A DNA stretch of 63,248 nt from Lishizhenia tianjinensis (lineage in GTDB: Bacteria; Bacteroidota; Bacteroidia; Flavobacteriales_D; Crocinitomicaceae): positions 1 through 63,248 of the forward strand of contig CAMDLY010000008.1 of NCBI GenBank assembly GCA_945902115.1. The letters run 5' to 3'. A program made the translations under genes and the position numbers. The notes beneath the pieces were generated by a model that was given only the letters and a program-made list of their open reading frames with translations, was not told the DNA's origin and ran no database searches. Position 1 is the stretch's first letter. Each line of letters starts with the position of its first letter. Shown one piece after another: positions 26,099 through 34,509 of the stretch.

Positions 26099-27004
26099 TT
26101 AATAGGGTTTTATGAATAGATTTTTAAATCGTTTGGGTTGAAGTTTACGTCGAAATTGATTTAGCCATCTGAATAAAGTCCCTTTATTTCCAAGTTTAAT
26201 TATCAAATACCCCAAACACATATTCCAAAGACTATTTAAACTATATATCCAGCGATTATTTCTAACAGCATAAATCAATAATATCCTTTGGTAATCAATA
26301 TAGAACGAGGATAAAACTTTGTCACTTTTTTTTAAACTCAGATTTTCGAAATGTTTTCGGTATAAAATATAGGTATTATTACTAAAAGAAAATTGAATGT
26401 TCTTAGTAAGCAGTTCTAGATGAAAGGGTACATCTTCAAAATTCTTTTTTGCATGTTTGAAAAAATCCTCATTAGTAAGAATTTCAGATTTAACAAGTAA
26501 TGAGATGGCGGGCAAGGTATTTCCTTCGAAAATATAATTTTTAATTTTCTCTACAGAGTTTAATCTTTGGGTGATTTCGTCCTTAGGAATTGAAAAGGGC
26601 GAATCAATTCCTTCACCAAACACTTGTGCTTTACCAATGATAACGCGAGAATTAATGAATTCAATGATATCATTTTTTATGTGCTTTATAGCTGAAGGAT
26701 GCAAAAGGTCATCTCCAGCAATTCCTTTTGTCCATGTTCCTTTTATATACTTAAAAGTGCGTTTTTTGTTTTCAACAACACCCGTATTCGAAGGAGAAGT
26801 GATGAACACAATTTCAAAGAATAGCTGTTCATGAATCGATTTCCAGTTCTTTACGAGTTCTACACTTTGATCAGTTGAACAATCATCACTTATAATTACT
26901 TGTATATCTTTTGCTGCTTGTCCGGCAATACTATTTAATAATTCGTTTAAATATTTTTCAGAATTATATGTTAAAATTGTTAAAGTCAGTGAGCACTCTC
27001 TCAT
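26099..27004 (-). CDS. Glycosyltransferase family 2
   Basis: A 301-residue GT-A glycosyltransferase. The family-2 signature is complete at the N-terminus: LTILTYNSEKYLNELLNSI, VIISDDCSTDQSVEL, and the second acidic motif in GTWTKGIAGDDLLHPSAI. There is no membrane helix apart from a weak hydrophobic patch near 235-255. It inverts the anomeric configuration of its donor and adds one sugar to the lipid-linked unit. ATG 27004 overlaps the wzx stop as ATGA. Confidence 0.9.
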   Translation of the reverse strand: MRECSLTLTILTYNSEKYLNELLNSIAGQAAKDIQVIISDDCSTDQSVELVKNWKSIHEQLFFEIVFITSPSNTGVVENKKRTFKYIKGTWTKGIAGDDLLHPSAIKHIKNDIIEFINSRVIIGKAQVFGEGIDSPFSIPKDEITQRLNSVEKIKNYIFEGNTLPAISLLVKSEILTNEDFFKHAKKNFEDVPFHLELLTKNIQFSFSNNTYILYRKHFENLSLKKSDKVLSSFYIDYQRILLIYAVRNNRWIYSLNSLWNMCLGYLIIKLGNKGTLFRWLNQFRRKLQPKRFKNLFIKPY

Positions 27005-28470
27005 CTTTTCTTTAAAAGCTTTATCAAATTATCCAATAAACCCATTCGTTTATAAAGAACAAATGAACTTGTGATTGCTATTATTCCTGTTAGATATAGA
27101 AAAATCCATGAAACATTTAGTAAAAGTAGAAAGAAAATAAATCCAGTCAAAAACAGACTGTACAAAAGTATAAGGTAACTATTTAGATGAATGAAGTTCC
27201 CGTAAAGTTTAATACAAATCAAATGAGTTTGTATGGCGTAATAAGCGAAACCTAACATAAAACCAATACCTAACCCTTCAAGTTTGAAGAAATAATATCC
27301 GATCATCGAAATGAGCAATGTAATTATTATGGCAAAGAATTCATTCCAAAAATAGACTTTATTATGTCCTTTGCTCAAGAGTAAATAGGAGTGACACCAA
27401 CCAAACAACTTAAACACGATGCCGAGAATAGACCATGCGATAAGAGATTCCGCTGGTGCAAAACTTTTACTGAAAAGCAATGAAATTATTTGTTTGTTAA
27501 ACAGTAGAAATAGAGAAATCATCGGAAGTAGGAGGGATAACCCAAAAACGAGCTGTTTATTGACAATTGATTTCAATTCTTCCTGTTTTTCTTTATTAAC
27601 AGATAAGTTGGGAAAGTAATCTGTGCTCATCACGGAAAAAATAATTCCGAAATAAGAATTAACAATGACAAAACTTGCTTGATAGAGCCCCACCTCGTTT
27701 ATACCTCCATTTTTTTCAATGTATAGTTTTATTAAAAGCGCTTTTGTCAATGTTAAAATTGTTGTTATACTGAGTAAAATCCCAGTCCAAATCATCAATT
27801 TACCTTCCGTGTAGATAGAAATTCCCTCAATCGATTCTTTTTTAATTTGAATGTCTTTTGTAAAATACCAACTTCTAAGAAAAGAAATTATTGAACTAAT
27901 AATGATTGTTGGTACAATCGCTTTATTTCCTAATAGATAATACATAGGAACAGAAATGACTAGACCAAAAATGGCTCCAGTAACATTAGCATTGGCGAGC
28001 TTTTTATTTCTTCTTAATCCCCTTAGAATAGCAGAATTTGCAGCGGTTAATTGATTAATGAAAATAGTTATAGATAACCACAGTATTCCCGACCAAAAGT
28101 TTTGTGATTCAAAAATTACTTGACTAATTTGTCGGCAAAAGATTGCTGTGATTATAGCTCCAAATAACCCTGTGTACCAACTTAATCTCCTAACCACATA
28201 AACTACTTTGTCAATGCGCTCAGACTTGTTACTGGAGGATGCCTCTGCTAAATCTCGCACTGCCGAAGTTCCAATCCCTAGATTTGAAAATGAGGAAATT
28301 AACCCTATGGTGGAGGTGTATAATGATAAAATGCCATAACCTGATGTACCGAGAAAAATTGCAACGAATTTTGTTCTAATAATAGATGAAATCATTACAA
28401 TCAATTGTGCACTTCCAAACAACCAAGTAACGGATGCAATTTTTGAATAAGAAGTTTTTTGAGTTACCAA
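27001..28470 (-). CDS. wzx: Wzx-like repeat-unit flippase
   Basis: A 489-residue MOP/PST superfamily transporter with about fourteen hydrophobic helices. The start SKIASVTWLFGSAQLIVMI and SLYTSTIGLISSFSNLGIG fit the O-antigen flippase family; TKFVAIFLGTSGYGIL is the typical first loop. It moves undecaprenyl-linked repeat units across the inner membrane. The start is TTG 28470 (VTQKTSYSKI). It sits between the aminotransferase gene (two-base gap) and the GT2 gene (4-base overlap), consistent with a module border between sugar-precursor genes and assembly genes. Confidence 0.88.
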   Translation of the reverse strand: MVTQKTSYSKIASVTWLFGSAQLIVMISSIIRTKFVAIFLGTSGYGILSLYTSTIGLISSFSNLGIGTSAVRDLAEASSSNKSERIDKVVYVVRRLSWYTGLFGAIITAIFCRQISQVIFESQNFWSGILWLSITIFINQLTAANSAILRGLRRNKKLANANVTGAIFGLVISVPMYYLLGNKAIVPTIIISSIISFLRSWYFTKDIQIKKESIEGISIYTEGKLMIWTGILLSITTILTLTKALLIKLYIEKNGGINEVGLYQASFVIVNSYFGIIFSVMSTDYFPNLSVNKEKQEELKSIVNKQLVFGLSLLLPMISLFLLFNKQIISLLFSKSFAPAESLIAWSILGIVFKLFGWCHSYLLLSKGHNKVYFWNEFFAIIITLLISMIGYYFFKLEGLGIGFMLGFAYYAIQTHLICIKLYGNFIHLNSYLILLYSLFLTGFIFFLLLLNVSWIFLYLTGIIAITSSFVLYKRMGLLDNLIKLLKKR

Positions 28471-28472
28471 TG

Positions 28473-29567
28473 CTAGGTTTGATAGAATCTTTTAATTGCA
28501 TCACAAACAAATAAAATGTCTTGGTCGCTATGCATGGGTGATATAGGTAAACTTAATACAGTATCATGAATGTTTTCCGTTATTGGAAAGGAAAATTCAT
28601 TATATTCTTTATATGCCGATTGTTTATGTGGAGGAATAGGGTAGTGTATTAATGTTTGAACACCCTCTAATTGTAAAAAATCTTTTAATTCGTCTCTCTT
28701 TTCTGTCCTTATTACGTACAAATGGTAAACATGAGATTCTGAAACAGATGACAAGATTAAAGGAGTTCCCATCAAATTTTCATTGTAAATTCTTGCTATC
28801 TCCTGTCGACGTTTGTTATCCTCATCCAATTTCCGAAGTTTAATGCGAAGAAATGCTGCTTGTATTTCGTCCAAACGACTATTAATTCCTTTAACTTCAT
28901 TGATGTATTTTTTTCGACTTCCATAATTTGAAATTGCTCTTGCTGTATCTGCTAATGCATCATCATTTGTTGTGATTGCCCCTGCGTCACCAAGAGCACC
29001 AAGGTTTTTACCTGGATAAAAGCTAAATCCTGCGGCATGACCAAGGTTTCCTGACATTATTCCATTATGATTAGCACCAATACTTTGTGCACAATCTTCA
29101 ATTACCAGAATATCTTTTGAATGAACATCCTTGTAAAAGTTTGTGTCCCATGAAACTAATCCGTATAAATGAACATGAAGAATTGCTTTTATTTTGGAGG
29201 TTAGTTTTATTTTAGAGGAATTTAAATTGTATGTTTTGATGTCAGGTTCAACTAAAACAGGTACAAGATCATTTTCAGTGATTGCCAAAATACTTGCGAT
29301 GTATGTATTCGCTGGCACAAGTACTTCATCACCTTTCTGTAACCTTCCTAATTCTATGTATGCACGTAGAATGATTCGAAGTGCATCCAATCCATTTGCT
29401 ACTCCTATTGCGTGTTTACAACCGATGTATTCCGCTAATTCTTGTTCAAAAGATCTTACTTCTTCTCCGTGAATGAAATAGCCGTTATTGACAATATTTT
29501 GAAAAGTAAGGGTAAATTCCTTTTGAAATCTTTTATTTACTGCGTTTAGGTCAAGGAAGGAAATCAC
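28473..29567 (-). CDS. fdtB: DegT-family sugar aminotransferase (FdtB/QdtB-like)
   Basis: A 364-residue PLP-dependent 3-aminotransferase of the DegT/DnrJ/EryC1/StrS family. Motifs: [34 protein letters not shown] and the Schiff-base lysine in [16 protein letters not shown] (Lys187). It closely fits FdtB/QdtB, which aminates dTDP-3-keto-6-deoxyhexose made by FdtA/QdtA. The adjacent cupin and acyltransferase genes support this. The product is dTDP-Fuc3N or dTDP-Qui3N; the sequence alone does not separate them. GTG 29567 overlaps the upstream stop as GTGA. rmlA and rmlB, needed for the dTDP-4-keto precursor, are outside the window. Confidence 0.85.
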   Translation of the reverse strand: MISFLDLNAVNKRFQKEFTLTFQNIVNNGYFIHGEEVRSFEQELAEYIGCKHAIGVANGLDALRIILRAYIELGRLQKGDEVLVPANTYIASILAITENDLVPVLVEPDIKTYNLNSSKIKLTSKIKAILHVHLYGLVSWDTNFYKDVHSKDILVIEDCAQSIGANHNGIMSGNLGHAAGFSFYPGKNLGALGDAGAITTNDDALADTARAISNYGSRKKYINEVKGINSRLDEIQAAFLRIKLRKLDEDNKRRQEIARIYNENLMGTPLILSSVSESHVYHLYVIRTEKRDELKDFLQLEGVQTLIHYPIPPHKQSAYKEYNEFSFPITENIHDTVLSLPISPMHSDQDILFVCDAIKRFYQT

Positions 29568-30073
29568 TTTATCTTTCTAATTGGCGTTCCGACATAAATT
29601 CCTGATTCGGTCAAATCTTTATTCACAAATGAATTTGCTCCAACTACAAGATCAGGTCCTATTTTTGTATTCGGTGCTATAGTTGAATTTGCCCCAACAT
29701 AGGTGTTCTTTCCAATAGTTGTACCGTGTAAGGTAATTCTCTCGTGAGTGGATCCCAGAGTGATTACATTTGGGCCTAAAAAGGATCGTTCTTCTAACAA
29801 TACGTTACTAGTGAGAATTACACCATACTTTAACGTAACACTTTTAGAAATATGGCATGAATTTCCTGTCCGTATTTTACCTTGCAAAATTGAATTTTCT
29901 TCAACGATAACATCCCTTCCTATCTCGCAATTATTTCCAACAACGACATTGTCACCTAATTTCACGCCAGCCTCAATTATATTAAAATTTCCAATTTCCA
30001 CATTGTTACCAATCATTACACTTTCGTGGATGATATTAAATTGTCCAATTTTTACATTTTCTCCTTGTTTCAT
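29564..30073 (-). CDS. Hexapeptide-repeat N-acyltransferase (FdtC/QdtC-like candidate 2)
   Basis: A 169-residue left-handed beta-helix protein that is almost pure hexad repeats from residue 5 onward ([35 protein letters not shown]), with [31 protein letters not shown] near the C-terminus and a final [10 protein letters not shown]. It could be the transferase that acetylates the 3-amino group in the fdt pathway, or a second acyl carrier-specific enzyme. Two such genes in a row sit between the cupins and the aminotransferase, so assignment between them is open. No second domain is present. Confidence 0.78.
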   Translation of the reverse strand: MKQGENVKIGQFNIIHESVMIGNNVEIGNFNIIEAGVKLGDNVVVGNNCEIGRDVIVEENSILQGKIRTGNSCHISKSVTLKYGVILTSNVLLEERSFLGPNVITLGSTHERITLHGTTIGKNTYVGANSTIAPNTKIGPDLVVGANSFVNKDLTESGIYVGTPIRKIK

Positions 30074-30084
30074 CTTAATCTTAT

Positions 30085-30765
30085 TTATTTTTTAATTTTC
30101 GCAGGTATACCTATATACAGTTGATTTTCTTCCGAAAGATTTTTACTAACCACCGCACCTGCGGCTACTGTGATCCCTTTTTTAATGTGCAAATGAGGCA
30201 GTATGGTTACGTTGCTTCCAATGACCACATTATCCTCAATAATAGCCCCTTGATGTTCGCTTCGTGATGAATTCAATCTTGGATTATTATCATTTACGGA
30301 ACACACATGAGCGCCAATAAAACAATTTTCTCCGATTATCATTTTCCCCCCAATATTTGTTCCTGTCATTATTTTCGATCCACTTCCTATAAAAGCACTG
30401 AAGCTAACGGTCACAGAAGTTCCAATTACTACTTTGTTTTTGAGAACCACGTTCTCTCTGAGAAAAGCTCTATCTGCAAGGTAGCAGTCTTCACCAATAT
30501 CACATCCAGCATATACAATGACTTGGTCACAAATTAATGAATTCTTTCGTATTCGGGTTGTTTCCTTCAGTCCAACTAATTCAAGCTGATTTAAACCAGT
30601 AGTCGGTTTTTTTCCTATAATACAGGATGACCCAACGATGACATTTTCTTCAAGGATTACCTCTGGATATATTATGCTAAAGGGACCTATTTGGCACGTA
30701 TCATGAATAGTGGCCCCCTCAAAAATAATTACATCATTACCGAATTTATGTTTTATTCTTTTCAT
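30085..30765 (-). CDS. Hexapeptide-repeat N-acyltransferase (FdtC/QdtC-like candidate 1)
   Basis: A 226-residue left-handed beta-helix acyltransferase, larger than its neighbour. Hexads appear in IFEGATIHDTCQIGPFSIIYPEVILEENVIVGSSCIIG and in IGENCFIGAHVCSVND; a glycine-rich C-terminal coil ends LYIGIPAKIKK. A candidate active-site His lies in IEDNVVIG / PHLHIKKG. It starts with ATGA overlapping the fdtA stop. Together with the fdt cupins and fdtB it probably completes dTDP-3-acylamino-3,6-dideoxyhexose synthesis. Confidence 0.78.
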   Translation of the reverse strand: MKRIKHKFGNDVIIFEGATIHDTCQIGPFSIIYPEVILEENVIVGSSCIIGKKPTTGLNQLELVGLKETTRIRKNSLICDQVIVYAGCDIGEDCYLADRAFLRENVVLKNKVVIGTSVTVSFSAFIGSGSKIMTGTNIGGKMIIGENCFIGAHVCSVNDNNPRLNSSRSEHQGAIIEDNVVIGSNVTILPHLHIKKGITVAAGAVVSKNLSEENQLYIGIPAKIKK

Positions 30766-31175
30766 TTATTTTTTTTAAAAGCAATGAACGTTTCATAGTC
30801 ATAAATATAATCGTTGAGGTCATATTCATTTGAAGCAATTACCATACAGATACTTCCCGAAGTAAAATTACGTGTTTCACGCCAAATTCCTTTCTTAATA
30901 TGTAAGGCATTGTTTGGTCGATCAAGTCTAAAAATTGTTTTGTTTATTCCGTCATCTAACAATACATCAAAAGCACCCGAAACAGCAATTACAAATTGTT
31001 CTAAATCTTTGTGGGCATGACCTCCTCTATCGGAACCTCCTGGTACATCGTATATGTAATAGATACGTTTAATTTCGAATGGGATATTATTTAAATTCTC
31101 TACAGAACTTAAATTTCCCGCCCTATTTTTTGCAACATTCAGCGAAACAATATTGCAATCAAAAACTGTGTTCAT
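30762..31175 (-). CDS. fdtA: FdtA/QdtA-like sugar 3,4-ketoisomerase
   Basis: A 137-residue cupin (WxcM-like) of the dTDP-4-keto-6-deoxyglucose 3,4-ketoisomerase family. The catalytic pair lies in RGGHAHKDLEQ (His53 and His55), as in FdtA, where both histidines act in the ketoisomerisation. Strands IKRIYYIYDVPGG and VSGAFDVLLDDG are typical. It converts dTDP-4-keto-6-deoxyglucose to the 3-keto isomer before transamination. The TAA of the upstream cupin gene directly precedes its ATG with no gap. Confidence 0.88.
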   Translation of the reverse strand: MNTVFDCNIVSLNVAKNRAGNLSSVENLNNIPFEIKRIYYIYDVPGGSDRGGHAHKDLEQFVIAVSGAFDVLLDDGINKTIFRLDRPNNALHIKKGIWRETRNFTSGSICMVIASNEYDLNDYIYDYETFIAFKKNK

Positions 31176-31571
31176 TTAATTATATGTTGAAAATGAATTG
31201 TATTCGTGTATGTAATCTTCTTCCATGAAATAATCTGAATTTAATATCATTACTACGGTATTTGTGCTGAAATTTCGTAATTGACGCCATACCATTGCCG
31301 GCACATAGAGCCCAGTAAATGGTCGATTTAATATATAAGCCTCTTCGCTTTTGCCATTAGATGTATATACTTCAACACTTCCAGACAAACAAACAATAAT
31401 TTCTTGTTGCGTTTTAAAAGCGTGTCCACCACGCGTTTGTCCACTTGGCACATCGTAAATCCAATACACGCGTTTGATTTTAAATGGAACATGATCTGGA
31501 TATTGAATAAAAGTTAGATTTCCTCTGTCATCAGAAATTTTATTAAAGTTAATTAAATTCGTTCTGCTCAT
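31176..31571 (-). CDS. FdtA-like cupin with HAF instead of HAH
   Basis: A 131-residue WxcM-like cupin paralogous to the next gene: VPFKIKRVYWIYDVPSG and CLSGSVEVY align with it. The catalytic signature reads RGGHAFKTQQE: His50 is kept but the second histidine is Phe52. This may be a different sugar isomerase specificity, a structural partner of fdtA, or an inactive copy. Similar RGGHA(Y/F) variants occur in Bacteroidota glycan loci. The ATG follows a 112-bp gap that contains a tiny remnant reading frame. Confidence 0.85.
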   Translation of the reverse strand: MSRTNLINFNKISDDRGNLTFIQYPDHVPFKIKRVYWIYDVPSGQTRGGHAFKTQQEIIVCLSGSVEVYTSNGKSEEAYILNRPFTGLYVPAMVWRQLRNFSTNTVVMILNSDYFMEEDYIHEYNSFSTYN

Positions 31572-31579
31572 ATTGCCGC

Positions 31580-31687
31580 TTATTCGTGTTTAAGTAATTT
31601 CTCGTTTATGCATAATCGTGATAATTTCCAATGTCGAACCAAAAAATCCCAGGAAAAGGCCTGTATAGTTTTTCTTCTAAGACTCAA
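31580..31687 (-). pseudogene. Possible remnant of a Wzx-type flippase N-terminus
   Basis: In the 112-bp gap between legF and the cupin genes the minus strand has a 35-codon reading frame that begins with TTG overlapping the legF stop as TTGA, the same junction type as ptmE-legF. The peptide begins SLRRKTIQAFSWDFLVRHW, which by eye resembles the conserved start of MOP flippases (LKxKxxxGxFWxFxxRF), then loses resemblance and ends at TAA. A small hairpin (CAGG/CCTG) followed by a T-run also lies in the gap. The intact flippase of the locus is at 27001-28470. This may be the scar of a module swap, or chance. Confidence 0.3.
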
Positions 31688-32370
31688 CGGCTGTTCATTA
31701 AAATTTCTGCTAAATGCCAATCGATCGGATCATCTATATCGATAGAATCCTCCTTGCTCATCAAATATTTTTTAATTCTCGGGAAAAGAGAAATTTCATT
31801 TTTAATTAGACTCTGGTAGTTAATTAAATAAATAGCCCCGTTAAACTGAAATACCTCAGGAGCGTCTTGTCTACTTTTACTCTCATGTTTTTTCGAAATA
31901 ACCAAATTCTCTTTCTCATCTTCTTCGAATAAATTAAAGTATGGATTTGCTTTTGCGAGAGAGACAGATACTAGCATATCCATGGCATCATAATCATATA
32001 AATCGAGTGCCTCCTTTATATTGAGTGCAGTTCTTAAAGGGGATGTAGGTTGAAGATAAACAATCGTTTCAATCTCTCTATCCGTTTTCAGAACTTCGTA
32101 TAAAATGACATCTCTTGCTGATGCCTTGTCATTTGAAAGATTTTCTGGTCTTAAATTTGGAACGCTCAAACCATTTTGAATACCTATGTCTTGTATGTCA
32201 ATATCATCTGTCGAGATGCAAATTGAATACTTTGGAAAAATAGCCATGGCTGCATCTATAGTATATTGTATTAAAGGTTTCCCATTCAATAATTTTTTGT
32301 TCTTCGCAGGAATTCCTTTAGAACCTTTTCTTGCAGGAATTATTACCAGTGTGTTACTGAAGTCTATCAA
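31684..32370 (-). CDS. legF: CMP-legionaminate/acylneuraminate cytidylyltransferase
   Basis: A 228-residue NeuA/LegF-family enzyme that activates the nonulosonic acid with CTP. Motifs: VIIPARKGSKGIPAKN (nucleotide binding), STDDIDI, LQPTSPLRT and the metal-binding Asp pair in DSIDIDDPIDW. The likely start is TTG 32370, overlapping the ptmE stop as TTGA; the upstream TTG at 32436 would add 22 residues unlike the family. It sits at the end of the leg module. By context the substrate is legionaminic acid rather than Neu5Ac. Confidence 0.88.
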   Translation of the reverse strand: MIDFSNTLVIIPARKGSKGIPAKNKKLLNGKPLIQYTIDAAMAIFPKYSICISTDDIDIQDIGIQNGLSVPNLRPENLSNDKASARDVILYEVLKTDREIETIVYLQPTSPLRTALNIKEALDLYDYDAMDMLVSVSLAKANPYFNLFEEDEKENLVISKKHESKSRQDAPEVFQFNGAIYLINYQSLIKNEISLFPRIKKYLMSKEDSIDIDDPIDWHLAEILMNSR

Positions 32371-33404
32371 AATTTGAGGTGTTTTATGTCTGACTGCGCA
32401 CGCTGATAGTCTGATGGATTTCCTATGTCTAACCAATAATCTAAAAGAGAATAGGTTATAACTTTTTTATTTTGTAAAACTAATTCCTCTATGAAATCCG
32501 TAGCCAAGTAGGCTTCTCCCTTAGGTATTTCGTTAATATAAGTTGATTTAAATAAATAGATACCGCCATTTGAGTAGTAGGTAAATGTGGGTTTCTCACT
32601 TATACGAACAATATTATCGTTGTCTAATTCAAATATTCCGTAGGGTATATCTACTTTATAGGGTATGCCCACTGCACTTAAATCGGCTTCTTTTTTAATA
32701 AAATCTATGTAATAGTCCTCGTAGTCAATGGCGGTAAGTAAGTCCGAATTTAAGACCAAGGTATGTTTGTTTAAACTTTGAGTTTTTAATCCTAAGGCGC
32801 CGATTGTCCCTAAGGGTTCGTTCTCTTCAATATAACTTATATTTAATCCTTTGGAAGATCCGTCACCAAATGCATCTTTAATCATATGTCCCAAATAATT
32901 GATTGAAATTTCAATATTTGTTATTCCATAAATTTTAAGACTATCGATAATATGTTCTAAGATGGATTTGTCACCAACTTTCAATAAGGGTTTGGGTATT
33001 TTTTCGGTTAATGGATGAAGTCTGCTCCCTCGACCGCCAGCCATAATTACTACGTCTATGGGTAATATCGTTTTTTGAATCCTAAAGTTGAGTATATCAA
33101 CAATTTGATTTTTATCATTAACGATTGGAACTATTTTCAAATTTTTTTCGCGGAATTCTTTCGTTTTCTCAATGTCCATATCTCCATGGCGCAATGACTT
33201 GGGCTTCTCGTACATTATCTCATGTACTTCAGTATTCATATGCTTTCCATTGATCAATCCTCTGCGAACATCTCCATCTGTCATGCTGCCGATCAACTCT
33301 AAATTTTCGTTCGTAACAAACAAAACAGCATCAACTGCTAATTGGTCAAGTTGTTTAATGGCATCTTGAATCGTGGCATTTTTGTTAATAAAGTGATTTT
33401 TCAT
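32367..33404 (-). CDS. ptmE: CBS-domain nucleotidyltransferase (PtmE-like)
   Basis: A 345-residue protein with a tandem CBS pair at about 1-115 (DAVLFVTNENLELIGSMTDGDVRRGL) and a sugar-nucleotide transferase at about 120-345 (VVIMAGGRGSRLHPLTEKIPKPLLKVGDKSI, NSDLLTAIDY, YWLDIGNPSDY). This is the architecture of PtmE, the glucosamine-1-phosphate guanylyltransferase of the Campylobacter legionaminic acid pathway, which makes the GDP-linked precursor. The enzyme therefore suggests that the pathway here starts from GDP-GlcN/GlcNAc. The CBS pair may sense adenosine nucleotides. Confidence 0.85.
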   Translation of the reverse strand: MKNHFINKNATIQDAIKQLDQLAVDAVLFVTNENLELIGSMTDGDVRRGLINGKHMNTEVHEIMYEKPKSLRHGDMDIEKTKEFREKNLKIVPIVNDKNQIVDILNFRIQKTILPIDVVIMAGGRGSRLHPLTEKIPKPLLKVGDKSILEHIIDSLKIYGITNIEISINYLGHMIKDAFGDGSSKGLNISYIEENEPLGTIGALGLKTQSLNKHTLVLNSDLLTAIDYEDYYIDFIKKEADLSAVGIPYKVDIPYGIFELDNDNIVRISEKPTFTYYSNGGIYLFKSTYINEIPKGEAYLATDFIEELVLQNKKVITYSLLDYWLDIGNPSDYQRAQSDIKHLKF

Positions 33405-33405
33405 C

Positions 33406-34509
33406 TTAAACTTTCCCTTGTTTTAGTTTTTCAGTAATGAGTTGCACCCCATTTTGTTTTTCATATATGTTTTTTCCCTGAAACTCTTGATTCACAAATT
33501 TCATCACACAAGTTAAAATAGCTGATTTATCGTAGGGTAAATGAATCACATTATCACCTGCTTCGCGACCAAATTGCCGGGTTCCGAGATTCAAAACAAA
33601 TTTATTAAAACTAGCAGCTTCTATAATTGCACTCGAGGAATTCCCTATGATTAATTTCGAAAGCTTCATGCAAGAGAAAAAAGACTGACTCCCAAAATGT
33701 TCTATTAATTTTATTTTCGGATTGACCGTATTCACTGTATTCCACATTTCTCGGTACATACTCCCATTCGTGTCCGAATTTGGAAGCGATACAATTAATT
33801 GGAAATTTTCGCTTAAGGTAAGACTCAACTCCTCCAAAACTTTAACATGTTGGTTATTATCAGCATAATTTTTCGTCTCAGGGTGAATAACGAAAAATAG
33901 AGTTGGAATTGTCATATCAACTCCCCATTTTTGGTAAAATTCTGCGTGACTCAGTAATTTAATTTTACTAAGATTTTCGAGCCCAATAGCACCTGTAACA
34001 CAAGTGCTTGTGTCATCTCCAACGATTTCATGAACTCTCGTGGCGTATTTACTAAGGCTAACAAAATGAAGTGTTGAAGCCAGCGTAATTTGGTGCCTAT
34101 ATATTTCGTCAATCGCTCCTAATGTCTTCTCACCGGCATGGATGTGCGCGAATCTCACTTGGTATGGAATTCCTGCCTGAACAGCTGCTGACATTTCGTA
34201 CCTATCCCCAAGAGCGAGCACCCAATCATACTTTTTGCTTGCCCAAAATGAGGCAAATTCAGCCAGTGTACTGGCATAATTGAGGGCAATTCCATGAGGA
34301 GAATCATCAATATATTCAGAAAAAATTCGGTGTTTAACATCGAAGCCTTCACCTTCAATTTCATCAATTGTATTGCCGAAAGATTCCATGAGATGCTGAC
34401 CAAAAGCAATGATATCGAACGAAATTTCAGTTTCTTCCTGCCAATTTTGGAGCAGGGGTCTGTAAATCCCAAAATCAGCTCTTGAACTCGTTAAAACGCC
34501 GATTTTCAT
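33406..34509 (-). CDS. legG: NDP-sugar 2-epimerase, hydrolysing (LegG/NeuC)
   Basis: A 367-residue hydrolysing epimerase of the NeuC/LegG family, GT-B fold. It starts MKIGVLTSSRADFGIYRPLL and contains RFAHIHAGEKTLGAIDEIYRHQIT, FVIHPETKN, and the C-terminal GNSSSAIIEAASFNKFVLNLGTRQFGRE. It releases the nucleotide from the NDP-2,4-diacetamido sugar and inverts C2 to give 2,4-diacetamido-2,4,6-trideoxymannose. ATG 34509 overlaps the legI stop as ATGA and is preferred over 34524. Confidence 0.9.
   Translation of the reverse strand: MKIGVLTSSRADFGIYRPLLQNWQEETEISFDIIAFGQHLMESFGNTIDEIEGEGFDVKHRIFSEYIDDSPHGIALNYASTLAEFASFWASKKYDWVLALGDRYEMSAAVQAGIPYQVRFAHIHAGEKTLGAIDEIYRHQITLASTLHFVSLSKYATRVHEIVGDDTSTCVTGAIGLENLSKIKLLSHAEFYQKWGVDMTIPTLFFVIHPETKNYADNNQHVKVLEELSLTLSENFQLIVSLPNSDTNGSMYREMWNTVNTVNPKIKLIEHFGSQSFFSCMKLSKLIIGNSSSAIIEAASFNKFVLNLGTRQFGREAGDNVIHLPYDKSAILTCVMKFVNQEFQGKNIYEKQNGVQLITEKLKQGKV

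Noticed and set aside
32371-32436. N-terminal extension of legF from TTG 32436
   Set aside because: The added 22 residues are unlike any CMP-sugar synthetase and overlap ptmE by 70 bases; the TTGA junction at 32370 explains the start better.
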